From assembly GCF_003815975.1 (NCBI RefSeq), contig NZ_CP033932.1, forward strand, positions 3,453,501 through 3,517,500: a DNA stretch of 64,000 bases, given 5' to 3'. Source of the DNA: Chryseobacterium bernardetii. GTDB taxonomy: Bacteria > Bacteroidota > Bacteroidia > Flavobacteriales > Weeksellaceae. Position numbers and translations under genes: made by a program. The first letter of the stretch is position 1. Each line of letters opens with the position of its first letter. Under the pieces are notes generated by a model. That model searched no databases. It was not told where the DNA came from and saw only the letters and a program-made list of their open reading frames with translations. Shown here one piece after another: positions 45,855 to 55,604 of this stretch.

Positions 45855-46901
45855 ATGAAGCAGGTACAGAGGAAATATCAGGTAAAGGCCGGAGATACAA
45901 CTTCAGCTGTTGCAGGTAAATTAGGATTACCCGTTGCTGAACTTGTGTACTATCATAACCTTCACAGCAAAGTGGTGGATGAGTATATTTATGGAGATGT
46001 TCTGCCTGACAAACTTAAGTATATTCTGATTCCGATGAACTATGAACAGGAAATTCCTGTTTCCTCAAAATTTGAATATTCCAATGGTAAAGTGATGAAG
46101 GGTATTGGTAAAACAATCAAAAAATATGGCATTACCGAGCGCTATTTTCGCCATAAAGAAATAGCAAGTGTATTGGATTTTGAAATGGATATTACAGAAG
46201 AAGTTCAGAATGATCTTTATGTGGCTACATTTAACAGACACTCTCTAAGAATCAACAATAGTAACAACTTTCGGTTAGCAGAACAGCTTTATTCTAAAAT
46301 TGATCATTGTTTTTATCCGCTTAAACTCAGCTGTAATACTGATGGGAGCTTTAAAGCGGTAACTAACAGCGAAGAGATTAAACAAAGATGGAAGCAATTG
46401 CGTCCTGAATTAGAGAATTATTACCAGGGAGAAACCAGTACGGAGATTCTGTCCAGAGCAGAGGAAATTCTTCATAATACAGAAGTACATGGAAATAAGC
46501 TGTTGAATAGTTTCTTTTTCAAACTCTGGCACAGCCCGGTTTACAGAAGCTATACACATGGGAAATCTGTGGAATATGAAGACCGTTATCCTGTTTTCCC
46601 ACAACATGCGGGGGTGAAATTTAAAATGAATTTAAATCCTGATCTTCGGATCAATGAGAATAATAACTTCATAATCCGTCTTACGGGATCTTGTACCGAT
46701 AACAGATCAGAAAATGAACTCTGGAATGCGCCTTCCGATGTTTTGGTTACCAGAAATCCCGACCATAAAGTAAAAGGAGACATCAATATGATATTTAAAA
46801 TATCGGAAACAGATAAAAGAATCTTTTCCGTGACAGGGTTTATCGAATTGTATGGAAAAGACCACCACAAGAGAATTGAAATAGGAATTTATGAATTGTA
46901 A
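45855..46901 (+). CDS. LysM-domain protein of an injection-system module
   Basis: A 348-residue protein starting with a LysM-like domain (residues 6-60, KYQVKAGDTTSAVAGKLGLP, then VAELVYYHNL). The rest is an alpha/beta region without known motifs. No signal peptide is seen, as expected for cytoplasmic assembly parts. LysM proteins next to PAAR-like DUF4280 proteins occur in Bacteroidota type VI-like contractile systems, where they link effectors to the spike. That role is inferred from the two genes that follow. Confidence 0.65.
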   Translation: MKQVQRKYQVKAGDTTSAVAGKLGLPVAELVYYHNLHSKVVDEYIYGDVLPDKLKYILIPMNYEQEIPVSSKFEYSNGKVMKGIGKTIKKYGITERYFRHKEIASVLDFEMDITEEVQNDLYVATFNRHSLRINNSNNFRLAEQLYSKIDHCFYPLKLSCNTDGSFKAVTNSEEIKQRWKQLRPELENYYQGETSTEILSRAEEILHNTEVHGNKLLNSFFFKLWHSPVYRSYTHGKSVEYEDRYPVFPQHAGVKFKMNLNPDLRINENNNFIIRLTGSCTDNRSENELWNAPSDVLVTRNPDHKVKGDINMIFKISETDKRIFSVTGFIELYGKDHHKRIEIGIYEL

Positions 46902-47013
46902 TGAACTATATAAAGTGTACAGGGCTACATCCTGTTCGCTGTTTGGATTTTTTCTATATTTGGGTTTACCAATTATAGAGTTTTATACACCCCATCAACA
47001 CAAATAAAATAAT

Positions 47014-47511
47014 ATGAGTGAAAAACACTTGGTTTGTCAGGGTGCAATCTGTAAGTGCAATTTCGGTACAACACCCGATAAACTTAAAGTAAATACCCAG
47101 AGCAGACGTTATATTAACGATAAGGATGGCAAGCAGAAATTAACTGCCACCCATGTAGATATAGGTTCAACTTTTGAGAAAAATACGTTTGGGAACTGTT
47201 CTAAAAAGAATAATACTCCTTGTACAGCAGTGGTTACACAATGGAGTGGGTATTATGATAAAATAATTATTGAAGACAATGGAGGAATGGTTTTGCTGGA
47301 AGATAGCAAAGCCACCTGCCCGGTTGGTGGTACAGACTGTATTACAATTATTAATCATGGCCAGATTGCAGAATTGGGGCCTCAAAATATGGAAAAAGCA
47401 GACCTGGATGTGATGAAAGAGCTTTGCCCTGTACTTTCAGAGCCTCAGCGGCCAAAGCACTCTTTAACTTTTAATATAAGACAGGATCATGGCCAGGATA
47501 ATAGTCACTAA
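47014..47511 (+). CDS. PAAR-like DUF4280 spike-tip protein
   Basis: A 165-residue protein with the DUF4280 layout: N-terminal HLVCQGAICKCNFGTTP, then LTATHVDIGSTFEKNTFGNC and a C-terminal VLLEDSKATCPVGGTDCI. Several conserved cysteines probably bind a metal, and Gly-rich turns suit a PAAR-like cone. Such proteins cap the spike of type VI-like contractile systems and carry effectors. The last 23 bases overlap the next gene, so it and the large protein are probably made together. Confidence 0.82.
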   Translation: MSEKHLVCQGAICKCNFGTTPDKLKVNTQSRRYINDKDGKQKLTATHVDIGSTFEKNTFGNCSKKNNTPCTAVVTQWSGYYDKIIIEDNGGMVLLEDSKATCPVGGTDCITIINHGQIAELGPQNMEKADLDVMKELCPVLSEPQRPKHSLTFNIRQDHGQDNSH

Positions 47512-50353
47512 TCATAATATGGATAACAACAGAATTGTTGTTAATTTCGACACGATCAGAGAAGACTCCCTCCACCTTGAAATGGAGCTTATAGAAAGCC
47601 CGGCTGCTTCCAAAGCTATTTGGGAGATTTTCAGTAACGGGCATCAGCTTGATACCGGAGATATTACAAAAGGGAATAAAGCAGAGCTTATTGTTTTAAA
47701 ATCCTATGCCGGATCCCATGAAAGACCCCATCTTTTTACTGTTTCTGCTAAAGATGAACATGGAAATGTTTTGGCTTCCATACAGCTTACCGTAGTAGCC
47801 AAGCCTAGAATTACAGAAGCAAAGTGGTGGAACAGCCAAGAAGATAGAGAAGCCTATGAAGTAGGGATCAATAACAACAGTACGGCTTATATAAAAGGAA
47901 TAGGACTGTATGGACATCCACTGAAAATAGATGTTTATTTTAAACGAAGCGATGGAGCGTCTAAAATACTTTTTACCAGTATTTTTACCATCACTGAGCT
48001 TTACAGTTTAACAGGCTTTTATCTCTCTCATGAAGAATTTTTGAAAAATAAGAGTTTTTATGCATCTCTTTTGCCTATTCTTTTAGCAAATATGGCGACT
48101 GATACACTGTCTTTTATTGGAAAAGTGAAGCATAAATCATTAGGAAAACTGTATTTTATAATTTCCTATGACAATTTGCTGCTGTTTGATGGAGATAAGA
48201 AAAAGAAATATCTTGATGTGTTTCTTGATCTCTCTCAGTGGGAAAAACCAATCACTAACATAAGCCCTGTGACGGTATATGATGAGGAATACTTCACCCA
48301 GAAATATGAGCCATGTAAATATGAAAGGGTATTTTATAAGTATGGAAGTTCTCCGGAAGTAAAACTTTTTGATGAAAAAGAACCCACCCGGAAAGATCAA
48401 AACGGACAATTTAGGAACATGAAATTTCTGGTTTCTGCCATTGCCCCGCCTAAAGACAGTAAGAACATCAGGGAACTTAGCATAAGGCTTGAGAATGTAA
48501 ATACCAAAGAATGTCAGCATACTGAAGAAAATACAAAACAGACTTTTTTTTCTGAGCATGATGTCCGGGACAGGAAAGCTCCACATAAAGGCAGGGTAAT
48601 AGATACCCAGGCATTAGAAGATACCCAGATCAAAGTTCAGGTGGTAAAAGAAGATGAGAGGGTTAAAATTTATCCCTCATTTAATTATCAGTATGATGAA
48701 AAGACCAGCTGGGATTTCTTAAAGAACTATTTCCTGTTTTCCAGTATGATGTCTAATACAGATCCCAGTTATGCTACATTGAAAAATGTTTTAATGGACT
48801 GGGAGATCAACAGTAAAGACTTGATACAGTATTACAGGATACCTGTTGAAACCTGCCGCTATCATAAAAGCTTGTATTTAAAAACATTTGCAGATGTTGC
48901 GTGGGGATTTCATGCCCTGTTTGATGATCCGTATATACCGGAATACTACCTTTTTGGCCAGCAAAAAACGATAAAAACCGTAAAGGGATTAAGTGAAGAA
49001 TTAGACTGGATTAAAAACAGCCCCATTGCAGATCGTATTTCAGCAACAATTCTTAGCCCGGTAATTGGAACTGCATTTATACGCAATTTTATTCTTGATA
49101 TCATAAAAGATATGGCAGATAGGTATGAGTTTGGTTTCACTGCCTATTATGATTTTGATAAAGAAGGGAAAAAGAATTCAAAACAGATTGATTATGCTGA
49201 GACACATCCTGGTGCCTTTAAAGCCTTGATTGCCGGAGTTGTTACACTGGAAATTCTTATTGATGTGCTGCTGATTATTCTTACTGAAGGAGCAGCTCTT
49301 GCCAATTTTATTTCGAAAGCAGGAAAAGTAGCAGGTGCCATCAATAAAGGGGCAAAAGTAGTAAATGCCGGAAAAAAGGCAGGAAATATACTGGCTAAAT
49401 ATTCCAAGACCTTTGAAACAGCAAGAAATGTAAATATGGCAAAAAATACTCTTGAGATGATGAAAGGTTCATACTTTAGAGGATATCGTTTTGCTGATGA
49501 CCCCAATATCGGAGTTCAGCCGGTGATGGAAGAGCGGATTAAGATCAGCCCGCTGCTCAATATGGGCGTAAAACAAAAGAAGAGCCTGGGAGAACTTTTG
49601 TTGGATAAGTCTTCCGTAGGAATGACGCTTAATATGGCTAAAGCCGCAACGGGCGGATTTGGTTTGGGAGTGAGCAGAATGTTTCTGACTAAAATAAAAG
49701 GTGGTAAAGAAGTTGTTGGCTGGTATGGAGCAATCACTTATCCGCTGCATGTTGCCAATACCGCTTTGGATGGAGTGTATAACCTTCTGGCATTTGCAAC
49801 AGATACCGCTTTAAAGGAGATTTTTGGCGCCGAAGCAGAATTTGAAAAAGATATTACGGCTCATATAGACCTGGATTTCTGGCTGAAAATTCATAATGCA
49901 GAAAAAAGCCTGAATATGATAACTCTTGCTAAAGGTGAAAGTAAAAAAGATCATTCTTCAATCAGTATTGCCCCTTCAGGAGCATTTACCGTAAGATTAA
50001 AACTCTCAGGAAGTGTTAGTAATTCAGTAGTGGTGCGCGCAATGCATGTTCTTACCTGGAATAATAAGGAAGAAAAAATGCAAGAAATAACAGCAGATGG
50101 GAAATTTGAAGTGGAGGGGAATGTTTTCATTGAAAGACGTTATTATTTTAAAGCGGATAGTAAACCTTACCATGAAGATAAAATTGCTTTTACGGGACTG
50201 GCGGGAGAGTATGAGTATAAAGTAAAAAGAAGAACAAAAAGAGATGAGCCGGAAGAGGATGTTGTTAAGCAAGAACCCAAGCAATTTATGCTAATAGAGC
50301 CTTGTCAACTAGTTTTTAACTCTTCAGAAATGACTAAGAATCCATCAGAATAA
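47489..50353 (+). CDS. Large effector-like protein of the injection-system module
   Basis: A 954-residue protein of unknown family. Residues 1-110 are beta-rich and Ig-like (IWEIFSNGHQLDTGDITKGN). The central region is mixed. Around 580-605 lies a hydrophobic segment (VVTLEILIDVLLIILTEGAA) followed by Ala/Gly/Lys-rich amphipathic helices to about 665, as in membrane-inserting toxins. The C-terminal third (about 790-954) is beta-rich. It overlaps the DUF4280 gene by 23 bases, although the ATG at 47519 would also serve. The order LysM, PAAR-like, large protein, lipoprotein suggests an effector with downstream immunity genes. A toxic activity is not shown by any motif. Confidence 0.6.
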   Translation: MARIIVTNHNMDNNRIVVNFDTIREDSLHLEMELIESPAASKAIWEIFSNGHQLDTGDITKGNKAELIVLKSYAGSHERPHLFTVSAKDEHGNVLASIQLTVVAKPRITEAKWWNSQEDREAYEVGINNNSTAYIKGIGLYGHPLKIDVYFKRSDGASKILFTSIFTITELYSLTGFYLSHEEFLKNKSFYASLLPILLANMATDTLSFIGKVKHKSLGKLYFIISYDNLLLFDGDKKKKYLDVFLDLSQWEKPITNISPVTVYDEEYFTQKYEPCKYERVFYKYGSSPEVKLFDEKEPTRKDQNGQFRNMKFLVSAIAPPKDSKNIRELSIRLENVNTKECQHTEENTKQTFFSEHDVRDRKAPHKGRVIDTQALEDTQIKVQVVKEDERVKIYPSFNYQYDEKTSWDFLKNYFLFSSMMSNTDPSYATLKNVLMDWEINSKDLIQYYRIPVETCRYHKSLYLKTFADVAWGFHALFDDPYIPEYYLFGQQKTIKTVKGLSEELDWIKNSPIADRISATILSPVIGTAFIRNFILDIIKDMADRYEFGFTAYYDFDKEGKKNSKQIDYAETHPGAFKALIAGVVTLEILIDVLLIILTEGAALANFISKAGKVAGAINKGAKVVNAGKKAGNILAKYSKTFETARNVNMAKNTLEMMKGSYFRGYRFADDPNIGVQPVMEERIKISPLLNMGVKQKKSLGELLLDKSSVGMTLNMAKAATGGFGLGVSRMFLTKIKGGKEVVGWYGAITYPLHVANTALDGVYNLLAFATDTALKEIFGAEAEFEKDITAHIDLDFWLKIHNAEKSLNMITLAKGESKKDHSSISIAPSGAFTVRLKLSGSVSNSVVVRAMHVLTWNNKEEKMQEITADGKFEVEGNVFIERRYYFKADSKPYHEDKIAFTGLAGEYEYKVKRRTKRDEPEEDVVKQEPKQFMLIEPCQLVFNSSEMTKNPSE

Positions 50354-50358
50354 TAACT

Positions 50359-51393
50359 ATGAAGAAACTATTTTTAATGTTAATGGCAACTATTAGTTTA
50401 TCTGGTTGTAGCCAGAAGAAAGAACAGCAATTAAATCATAAACAAGAAAATTCCATGCATGATATCAGTAAATATATTTTTCCAGAAGCAAAAGATGTAA
50501 CAGAGACTAATTTTGTAGAGAAAATAAGTTCACAAATTAAACATTATGATAAAGAGCCTTTATATTATTTGAGAATAAACAAGCAGAACTGTTTAGTCAG
50601 AGTTTATATTAATGATGTTAATATTTATGATGATTATGAGCTGTCAAATGTAATAACTCCAACAGAAATCAGCAATATATTAAAGTCTGGGCCTCAAAAG
50701 GTGAAAGTGAGAATGTACCCTGTAGGGGATTTAATTAATAAAGATTTAGGTCTGGAGAATGAGCCTCCCGCAACCAAACTGTCGGATAAGGCTAAAGTTG
50801 ATATATCGGTAGTAATGATGGACAATAAATCTAAAAAAGGGTTTGATGATGAAAAAGTAATCACAACACAGGTAAGTACAAAAGAAGCTACCGGAAAGGA
50901 ATCTTATGAATTTAGTTTCACTTTTGATGCTGATGTTCCTTATGAATTTGAAGGATGGACGAAAGGACAGGATCTGAGAACTTTAAATCAGGAATTAGTG
51001 CGTAAAAAAGCAGTTGAATTTTATCAAATGGTTGGGAAATTATATCTTAATAAAGATTTAAATTCACTAATTAAGTTGGACTATGTTTCAAATGCCCGTA
51101 CAATGGCCTCCGCATATGTTGACAAACAATATGTATTAGAGTTTTTAGAAGAGTATAAAAATGATGTTGAAAAATATGAATACAGGGTGGAGGACATCAA
51201 AGATTTTGACATAGAATTTATGGGAGAAGGAAAACTTGTTCGCCTTATCAATCGTAGTCAGCGTCCTAAATTGCGTGGTGGGAGCGCTTTATTGTTAACT
51301 TACGGTAGTAATAGCTCTTTTGCACCTGAAATTACCCTATATCTTCCCGAAGGCCGTGATCTGGCTACCCAGGGCTTTATGATGTGGAAGTAA
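50359..51393 (+). CDS. Lipoprotein, possible immunity protein
   Basis: A 344-residue lipoprotein with signal peptide and lipobox LSGC (Cys17), then SQKKEQQ and a low-complexity linker. The body is alpha/beta with no enzyme motif I recognise. It starts five bases after the large protein and precedes a small membrane protein by 12 bases. A membrane-bound protein directly behind a secreted toxin candidate often protects its producer. A structural part of the system is the alternative. Confidence 0.6.
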   Translation: MKKLFLMLMATISLSGCSQKKEQQLNHKQENSMHDISKYIFPEAKDVTETNFVEKISSQIKHYDKEPLYYLRINKQNCLVRVYINDVNIYDDYELSNVITPTEISNILKSGPQKVKVRMYPVGDLINKDLGLENEPPATKLSDKAKVDISVVMMDNKSKKGFDDEKVITTQVSTKEATGKESYEFSFTFDADVPYEFEGWTKGQDLRTLNQELVRKKAVEFYQMVGKLYLNKDLNSLIKLDYVSNARTMASAYVDKQYVLEFLEEYKNDVEKYEYRVEDIKDFDIEFMGEGKLVRLINRSQRPKLRGGSALLLTYGSNSSFAPEITLYLPEGRDLATQGFMMWK

Positions 51394-51405
51394 AACAATA
51401 GTGGT

Positions 51406-51684
51406 ATGATTGTATTGGTTTTATTCATTCAGATAGTAAGTTTAGTGTTTTTCTTCAAAATTATAATGGAGAGTGAGGTTGATTCATTCGGATGCTTTTG
51501 GTATTGTATTGCAGCTCTTCATTTTCTTTTTATCCTGCGTTTTATTTATGTAGAGATTAATTTTTCTTATCTGTGGTACGAGCAGATTATGGAATTAATT
51601 TCATTAGGGATTTCTCTGTTCATAGTGATTCCAACTACAATATATTATCTCATTAAGCGTAATAGAAAGCAAGAGAAGAAATAG
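51406..51684 (+). CDS. Small membrane protein, three helices
   Basis: A 92-residue protein with predicted membrane helices at about 1-17, 27-46 and 62-82, ending in a basic tail (KRNRKQEKK). Last gene of the module, ahead of a strong terminator. It may be a second immunity protein or an accessory factor. No family is recognised. Confidence 0.55.
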   Translation: MIVLVLFIQIVSLVFFFKIIMESEVDSFGCFWYCIAALHFLFILRFIYVEINFSYLWYEQIMELISLGISLFIVIPTTIYYLIKRNRKQEKK

Positions 51685-51775
51685 CAGTTTTAGAGCCGGT
51701 TATTAGAATTTAGAACCTTATAATTGATATTTAAGAACTATTCAGTATTGTTATTAAACATATCCTGAAAAAGAT

Positions 51776-51812
51776 AATTTGGGCCAGCTGAAGCTGGCCC
51801 AAATTATTTTTA
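51776..51812. terminator. Strong bidirectional terminator
   Basis: A perfect 13-bp stem (51776-51788 with 51793-51805), loop TGAA, flanked by A/T tracts on both sides. It separates the convergent module and MFS genes. Confidence 0.88.
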
Positions 51813-51856
51813 CTGTAGAATACTCTCATATGCCTAGGCAGCATTGAAATTCAACA

Positions 51857-53077
51857 TTATTTTCTGTTTTTTTGTTCAAAAACAAAAAATATAATAATTA
51901 CACTAACGAACATTAAAATGGAAGCCAGCAAAAAAGGCGCTCCTGAAAATTCAAAAGGAGCTTTTTCGTGAGTAAAATAATAAAATAAATTAGTCATTAC
52001 TGGAGGACCAATGATGGAGGTAGCACTTACTAAGCTGGTTAATGCTCCCTGAAGCTCACCTTGTTCATTTGAAGGAATGTGTTTGGTGATAACTGATTGA
52101 AGTGAGGGACCACAGATCCCTCCCAGGCTGTATATAATAAGAAAGACAAACATCATCCACCCCTGGTAGGCAAATGCAAACAAGAAAAGGCCTATAGAAT
52201 AGCATATCAAGCCATAATAAATACTTTTGTATTCCCCCAGTTGAGGTGTTGTCCACCGTATCAAAACACCCTGAACCAATCCTAGCAATAAACCAAGTAC
52301 TCCAAGAGAGATTCCTATCATCCGTTCATCCCAACCAAATTGATATATTGTAAAAAAATGCCAATTGCTCTGTACGGCATGAATTCCAATATAAATTAGG
52401 GCCAAGGCGATGATTAAACCGGAAATTTCACTATGTTTTCCTAAAAAGCGCAGTGACCCAACCGGGTTAGCCCGTTTCCAGTCAAAAGGTCTGCGTTTGT
52501 TTTTATCAAGACTTTCAGGAAGAATAAAGTATCCGTAAAGAAAATTTAAAAAGCACAGGCCGGCAGCAGCATAAAAAGGAATTCTTGCCCCATAGTGGCC
52601 CAATAGCCCGCCAATAACGGGCCCAATAATGAATCCCATACCTAAGGCAGCGCCTATCATGCCAAAATTCTTGGCTCTGTTTTTATCAGTTGAAATATCA
52701 GCAATATATGCACTTGCTGTAGATATGCTGGCTCCTGTAAGTCCTGCAATAATTCTTCCTGCAAATAACCAACGAATGGAGGGAGCGAGTGCCAGAAAAA
52801 TGTAGTCTGCTGTAAACCCCAAAAGAGAAATTAGAATAACTGGGCGTCTTCCATACCGATCACTGAGGTTTCCAACTAAGGGAGAAAATATAAATTGGGT
52901 AAATGCATAGGCGAATCCTAACCAGCCACCATATTGAGCGGCTTCACTGATGTCCCCATGAATAAGTTCTTTAATCAGTTTAGGAACAACAGGAAGAATA
53001 ATTCCCCAGCCTGTAATGTCTATGAGCAAGGTTATAAATATGAACCCCATTGCTGCTTTTTTTGTTGAATTTTTCAT
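51857..53077 (-). CDS. MFS efflux pump, TetA-like
   Basis: A 406-residue major facilitator with 12 predicted helices. Motif A GNLSDRYGRRPVIL lies between helices 2 and 3, and helices 4-5 show GRIIAGLTGASISTASAYIA and GAALGMGFIIGPVIGG (antiporter motif C), as in tetracycline/H+ antiporters. The sequence fits the TCR/Tet group, but drug specificity cannot be read from it. It is a single gene between a strong terminator and an AraC-type regulator that is encoded 95 bases upstream on the same strand. Confidence 0.82.
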   Translation of the reverse strand: MKNSTKKAAMGFIFITLLIDITGWGIILPVVPKLIKELIHGDISEAAQYGGWLGFAYAFTQFIFSPLVGNLSDRYGRRPVILISLLGFTADYIFLALAPSIRWLFAGRIIAGLTGASISTASAYIADISTDKNRAKNFGMIGAALGMGFIIGPVIGGLLGHYGARIPFYAAAGLCFLNFLYGYFILPESLDKNKRRPFDWKRANPVGSLRFLGKHSEISGLIIALALIYIGIHAVQSNWHFFTIYQFGWDERMIGISLGVLGLLLGLVQGVLIRWTTPQLGEYKSIYYGLICYSIGLFLFAFAYQGWMMFVFLIIYSLGGICGPSLQSVITKHIPSNEQGELQGALTSLVSATSIIGPPVMTNLFYYFTHEKAPFEFSGAPFLLASILMFVSVIIIFFVFEQKNRK

Positions 53078-53172
53078 GGTGTAAAAGTAAAACAGGGGTA
53101 GCCCGATTTCTTTTACAATTCTGTGGTGTTTGTATACAATTTATAAGATCTGTGAGTAGAAATGCCTGTTAT

Positions 53173-54048
53173 TTATAACCCGTTCCGGAAAGTTTTTGGT
53201 GAAACTCCGGTCATCTTTTTGAAAAATCTGCAGAATACACTTGAATTTTCGAAATTGAGTTCATGGCCAACCTGTTTAATGGATAAACTTGTTGATTTAA
53301 GTAACGTTTTAGCATGTAAAATCATGGCATGATTAATCCATTGCAATACAGATTTTCCTGTTTTCTGCTTCAGAAAAGTGGACAGATATTGCGGTGTTAA
53401 ATGAAGCTTCTCTGCATAAAATGTAACATTTCGCTGCTGGTTAGCATATTTTGAAATCAAGAGATAAAAACCATCGATAATATCATGGGTACGGCTTTTG
53501 ATAAAGTTATTGTGATCTGTTAAACCTGAATAAGCTTCTGAAATCATATACATCATAGCAATCACAAGATGCCTAAGTATCTCGGCCTTCCTTGAGCTGG
53601 GACTTTTGTGGTAGATGTTTTGAATTAATGCTATAAGTTCTTTTTGTAGGCCTGTTTCTTCAGGCTGAAGTCTGATAACCGGTTGCCATCGGATCTGATG
53701 GTTCATCACAAATTCATGCAGGATCGGAAAGGCTGCAATAAAATCTAAGGAAAGCCCGATAGTTACAATTTCAGCATCTTCACTTAGAGATTGGGTGTAA
53801 ATCATCAATTGTGGCTGTAAGACGGCAATATCTCCCGCATTAAGCTCATATTCCATGAAGTGGATCTGAGCTTTCATGGATCCCTGTATCATAAATCCTA
53901 ACAATAACCCGTCAAATACACGGGTGTGTTCAGTAAATTCCTTTCCAGGATAGTTTTGCTGATGGAGAATAACAATACCTTCCATCTTTTTTGAAGGATC
54001 GATATTGTATAGTTTATAAACATTCTCAGAAGTTAAGAGTAAAGCCAT
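53173..54048 (-). CDS. AraC-family transcriptional regulator
   Basis: A 291-residue regulator. The N-terminal part is a cupin-like sensor (GLLLGFMIQGSMKAQIHF, ELNAGDIAVLQPQ). The C-terminus has the two HTHs of AraC proteins (VTFYAEKLHLTPQYLSTFLK and SIKQVGHELNFENSSVFCRF) ending in KKMTGVSPKTFR. I used the ATG at 54048, since the longer frame needs a GTG at 54072. The pump gene follows on the same strand, so it may be its target. The ligand is unknown. Confidence 0.82.
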   Translation of the reverse strand: MALLLTSENVYKLYNIDPSKKMEGIVILHQQNYPGKEFTEHTRVFDGLLLGFMIQGSMKAQIHFMEYELNAGDIAVLQPQLMIYTQSLSEDAEIVTIGLSLDFIAAFPILHEFVMNHQIRWQPVIRLQPEETGLQKELIALIQNIYHKSPSSRKAEILRHLVIAMMYMISEAYSGLTDHNNFIKSRTHDIIDGFYLLISKYANQQRNVTFYAEKLHLTPQYLSTFLKQKTGKSVLQWINHAMILHAKTLLKSTSLSIKQVGHELNFENSSVFCRFFKKMTGVSPKTFRNGL

Positions 54049-54223
54049 ATTCAAATTTCGTGAAAATTGCACATTTATCCCGTAAAATAAAGTTTGATAT
54101 TTAGTAATATATTACAAATTGTATGTAAATTCCATTAAACTGTAAACAAAACACTCTCTTTAGGAATTGCCGGGAGATAGGAAATCTGAAAATAATTACT
54201 TTTGCTGAAAACATTTTAAGATA

Positions 54224-54547
54224 ATGATAACAGCAAGGGAATTTCTTACCAGTGAAATTAATAGACTAAATGGTTTAATCAATAATGGTGTAGATAAAGA
54301 ATCTAATATCTTGCTTAAGAAGGATCTTTCAGGTATCATTCATGCATTAGATATGTTTGAATGTTATCAGATTAATGAAAAGACCATAGATAGGATTGTA
54401 GAGCTGCCGGACTCTCATACCGGATATTCTGATTACAGGATCATGAACGATTGTGAATCGGATGATCCTGCTCAATGGATTGAACTTAAGATCAATAATG
54501 AAACGATCAGATTGTCGGAAGGTGATATCATTATCAGAAAGAAATAA
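54224..54547 (+). CDS. Hypothetical protein
   Basis: A 107-residue soluble, acidic protein: helices in the first half (SEINRLNGLINNGVDKESNI), short strands in the second (WIELKINNETIRLSEGDIII). No motif is recognised. It is a single gene in the gap between the AraC regulator and arr. Confidence 0.55.
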   Translation: MITAREFLTSEINRLNGLINNGVDKESNILLKKDLSGIIHALDMFECYQINEKTIDRIVELPDSHTGYSDYRIMNDCESDDPAQWIELKINNETIRLSEGDIIIRKK

Positions 54548-54792
54548 GCATCAATGCTTTTTAGACGATAATGATGATTAGATTTTTTATCCAATCAAGA
54601 TTATTCTAAAAATGAGACTGCAAAATTAAGTTTAATTCATAAGGTCCAGCATTCTTCCATGCCATCTTCAGCAGGCAGAATCATAACTTCATCCGGAAAC
54701 CAGAAAAATCAGGTTGAAATAAGCTGGAAATATTTGTATAAATTTGTTGATAATTGGAATATTTACATCAATAACTGAACAAAATAATCACT

Positions 54793-55536
54793 ATGGAATT
54801 TTCACCATTCAATAACGTTGTAAAGCTCTGTATTCAGGGGATGATCATGGAAGACCAGGACAAACAGGAAGAAGCCAGGAAATTATTTGAACAGGGCTGG
54901 GACGCAGCTACAGATAATGCTGAAAAATTTCTCGCGGCTTATTACATTGCCCGCTCTCAAAAAACATCTTCAGAACGGTTAAAATGGTTTAAAACAGCTT
55001 TGCAATATGCCTTAAACTCAAATGATAACACTGTTAAAAGTGCATTTCATTCTCTGTATTTAAAGATTGCCGAATGTTATGAAGTACTTTCAGACCCGGA
55101 AAAAGCAAAAGAGTATCATGAACTGGCAATGTCTGTAAAAGATAAAATTTTTGATGAAGGACCCTTTTACCATGGGACAAAAGCAGATCTGAAAACAGGA
55201 GATTTCTTAACTGCGGGAGGCAATTCCAATTATAAATCTGAACTTAAGATGAATCATATCTATTTTACGGCATTGGTAAATGGGGCAGGGCTGGCAGCTG
55301 CATTAGCAAAAGGAGAGGGAGCTGAACGTGTATATATTGTAGAACCCACAGGTATTTTTGAAAATGATCCGAATCTGACTGACAAGAAATTTCCCGGTAA
55401 TCTAACCCGTTCTTACCGTTCAGAAGCTCCATTGAAAATTATTGGAGAAGTAACAGATTGGAGTAAGCCAGCTCCTGAAGAACTACAGAAATTTCGCGGA
55501 AAACTGGAAAATAATAAAGGAGAAATAATCAATTAA
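54793..55536 (+). CDS. arr: Rifampin ADP-ribosyltransferase (Arr) with N-terminal helical domain
   Basis: A 247-residue protein. Residues 1-120 form TPR-like helices (EEARKLFEQGWDAATDNAEK, SDPEKAKEYHELAM). Residues 122-225 are the Arr domain: GPFYHGTKADLKTGDFL, HIYFTALVNGAGLAAALAKG, RVYIVEPTGIFENDPNLTDK, FPGNLTRSYRS. Arr transfers ADP-ribose from NAD+ to rifamycins and gives resistance. Most Arr proteins are about 140 residues, so the added domain is unusual in length but the enzymatic part is complete. Confidence 0.92.
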   Translation: MEFSPFNNVVKLCIQGMIMEDQDKQEEARKLFEQGWDAATDNAEKFLAAYYIARSQKTSSERLKWFKTALQYALNSNDNTVKSAFHSLYLKIAECYEVLSDPEKAKEYHELAMSVKDKIFDEGPFYHGTKADLKTGDFLTAGGNSNYKSELKMNHIYFTALVNGAGLAAALAKGEGAERVYIVEPTGIFENDPNLTDKKFPGNLTRSYRSEAPLKIIGEVTDWSKPAPEELQKFRGKLENNKGEIIN

Positions 55537-55563
55537 CCGGCGAGTCTTGATTATTTCCCAATA

Positions 55564-55599
55564 AAAAGCGATGAGGTCTTCCGGGATCTCATCGCTTTT
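55564..55599. terminator. Bidirectional terminator between arr and MBL gene
   Basis: A 12-bp stem (55564-55575 with 55588-55599, AAAAGCGATGAG) separates two convergent genes, with T or A tracts at both ends. Confidence 0.8.
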
Positions 55600-55604
55600 G
55601 TTTA

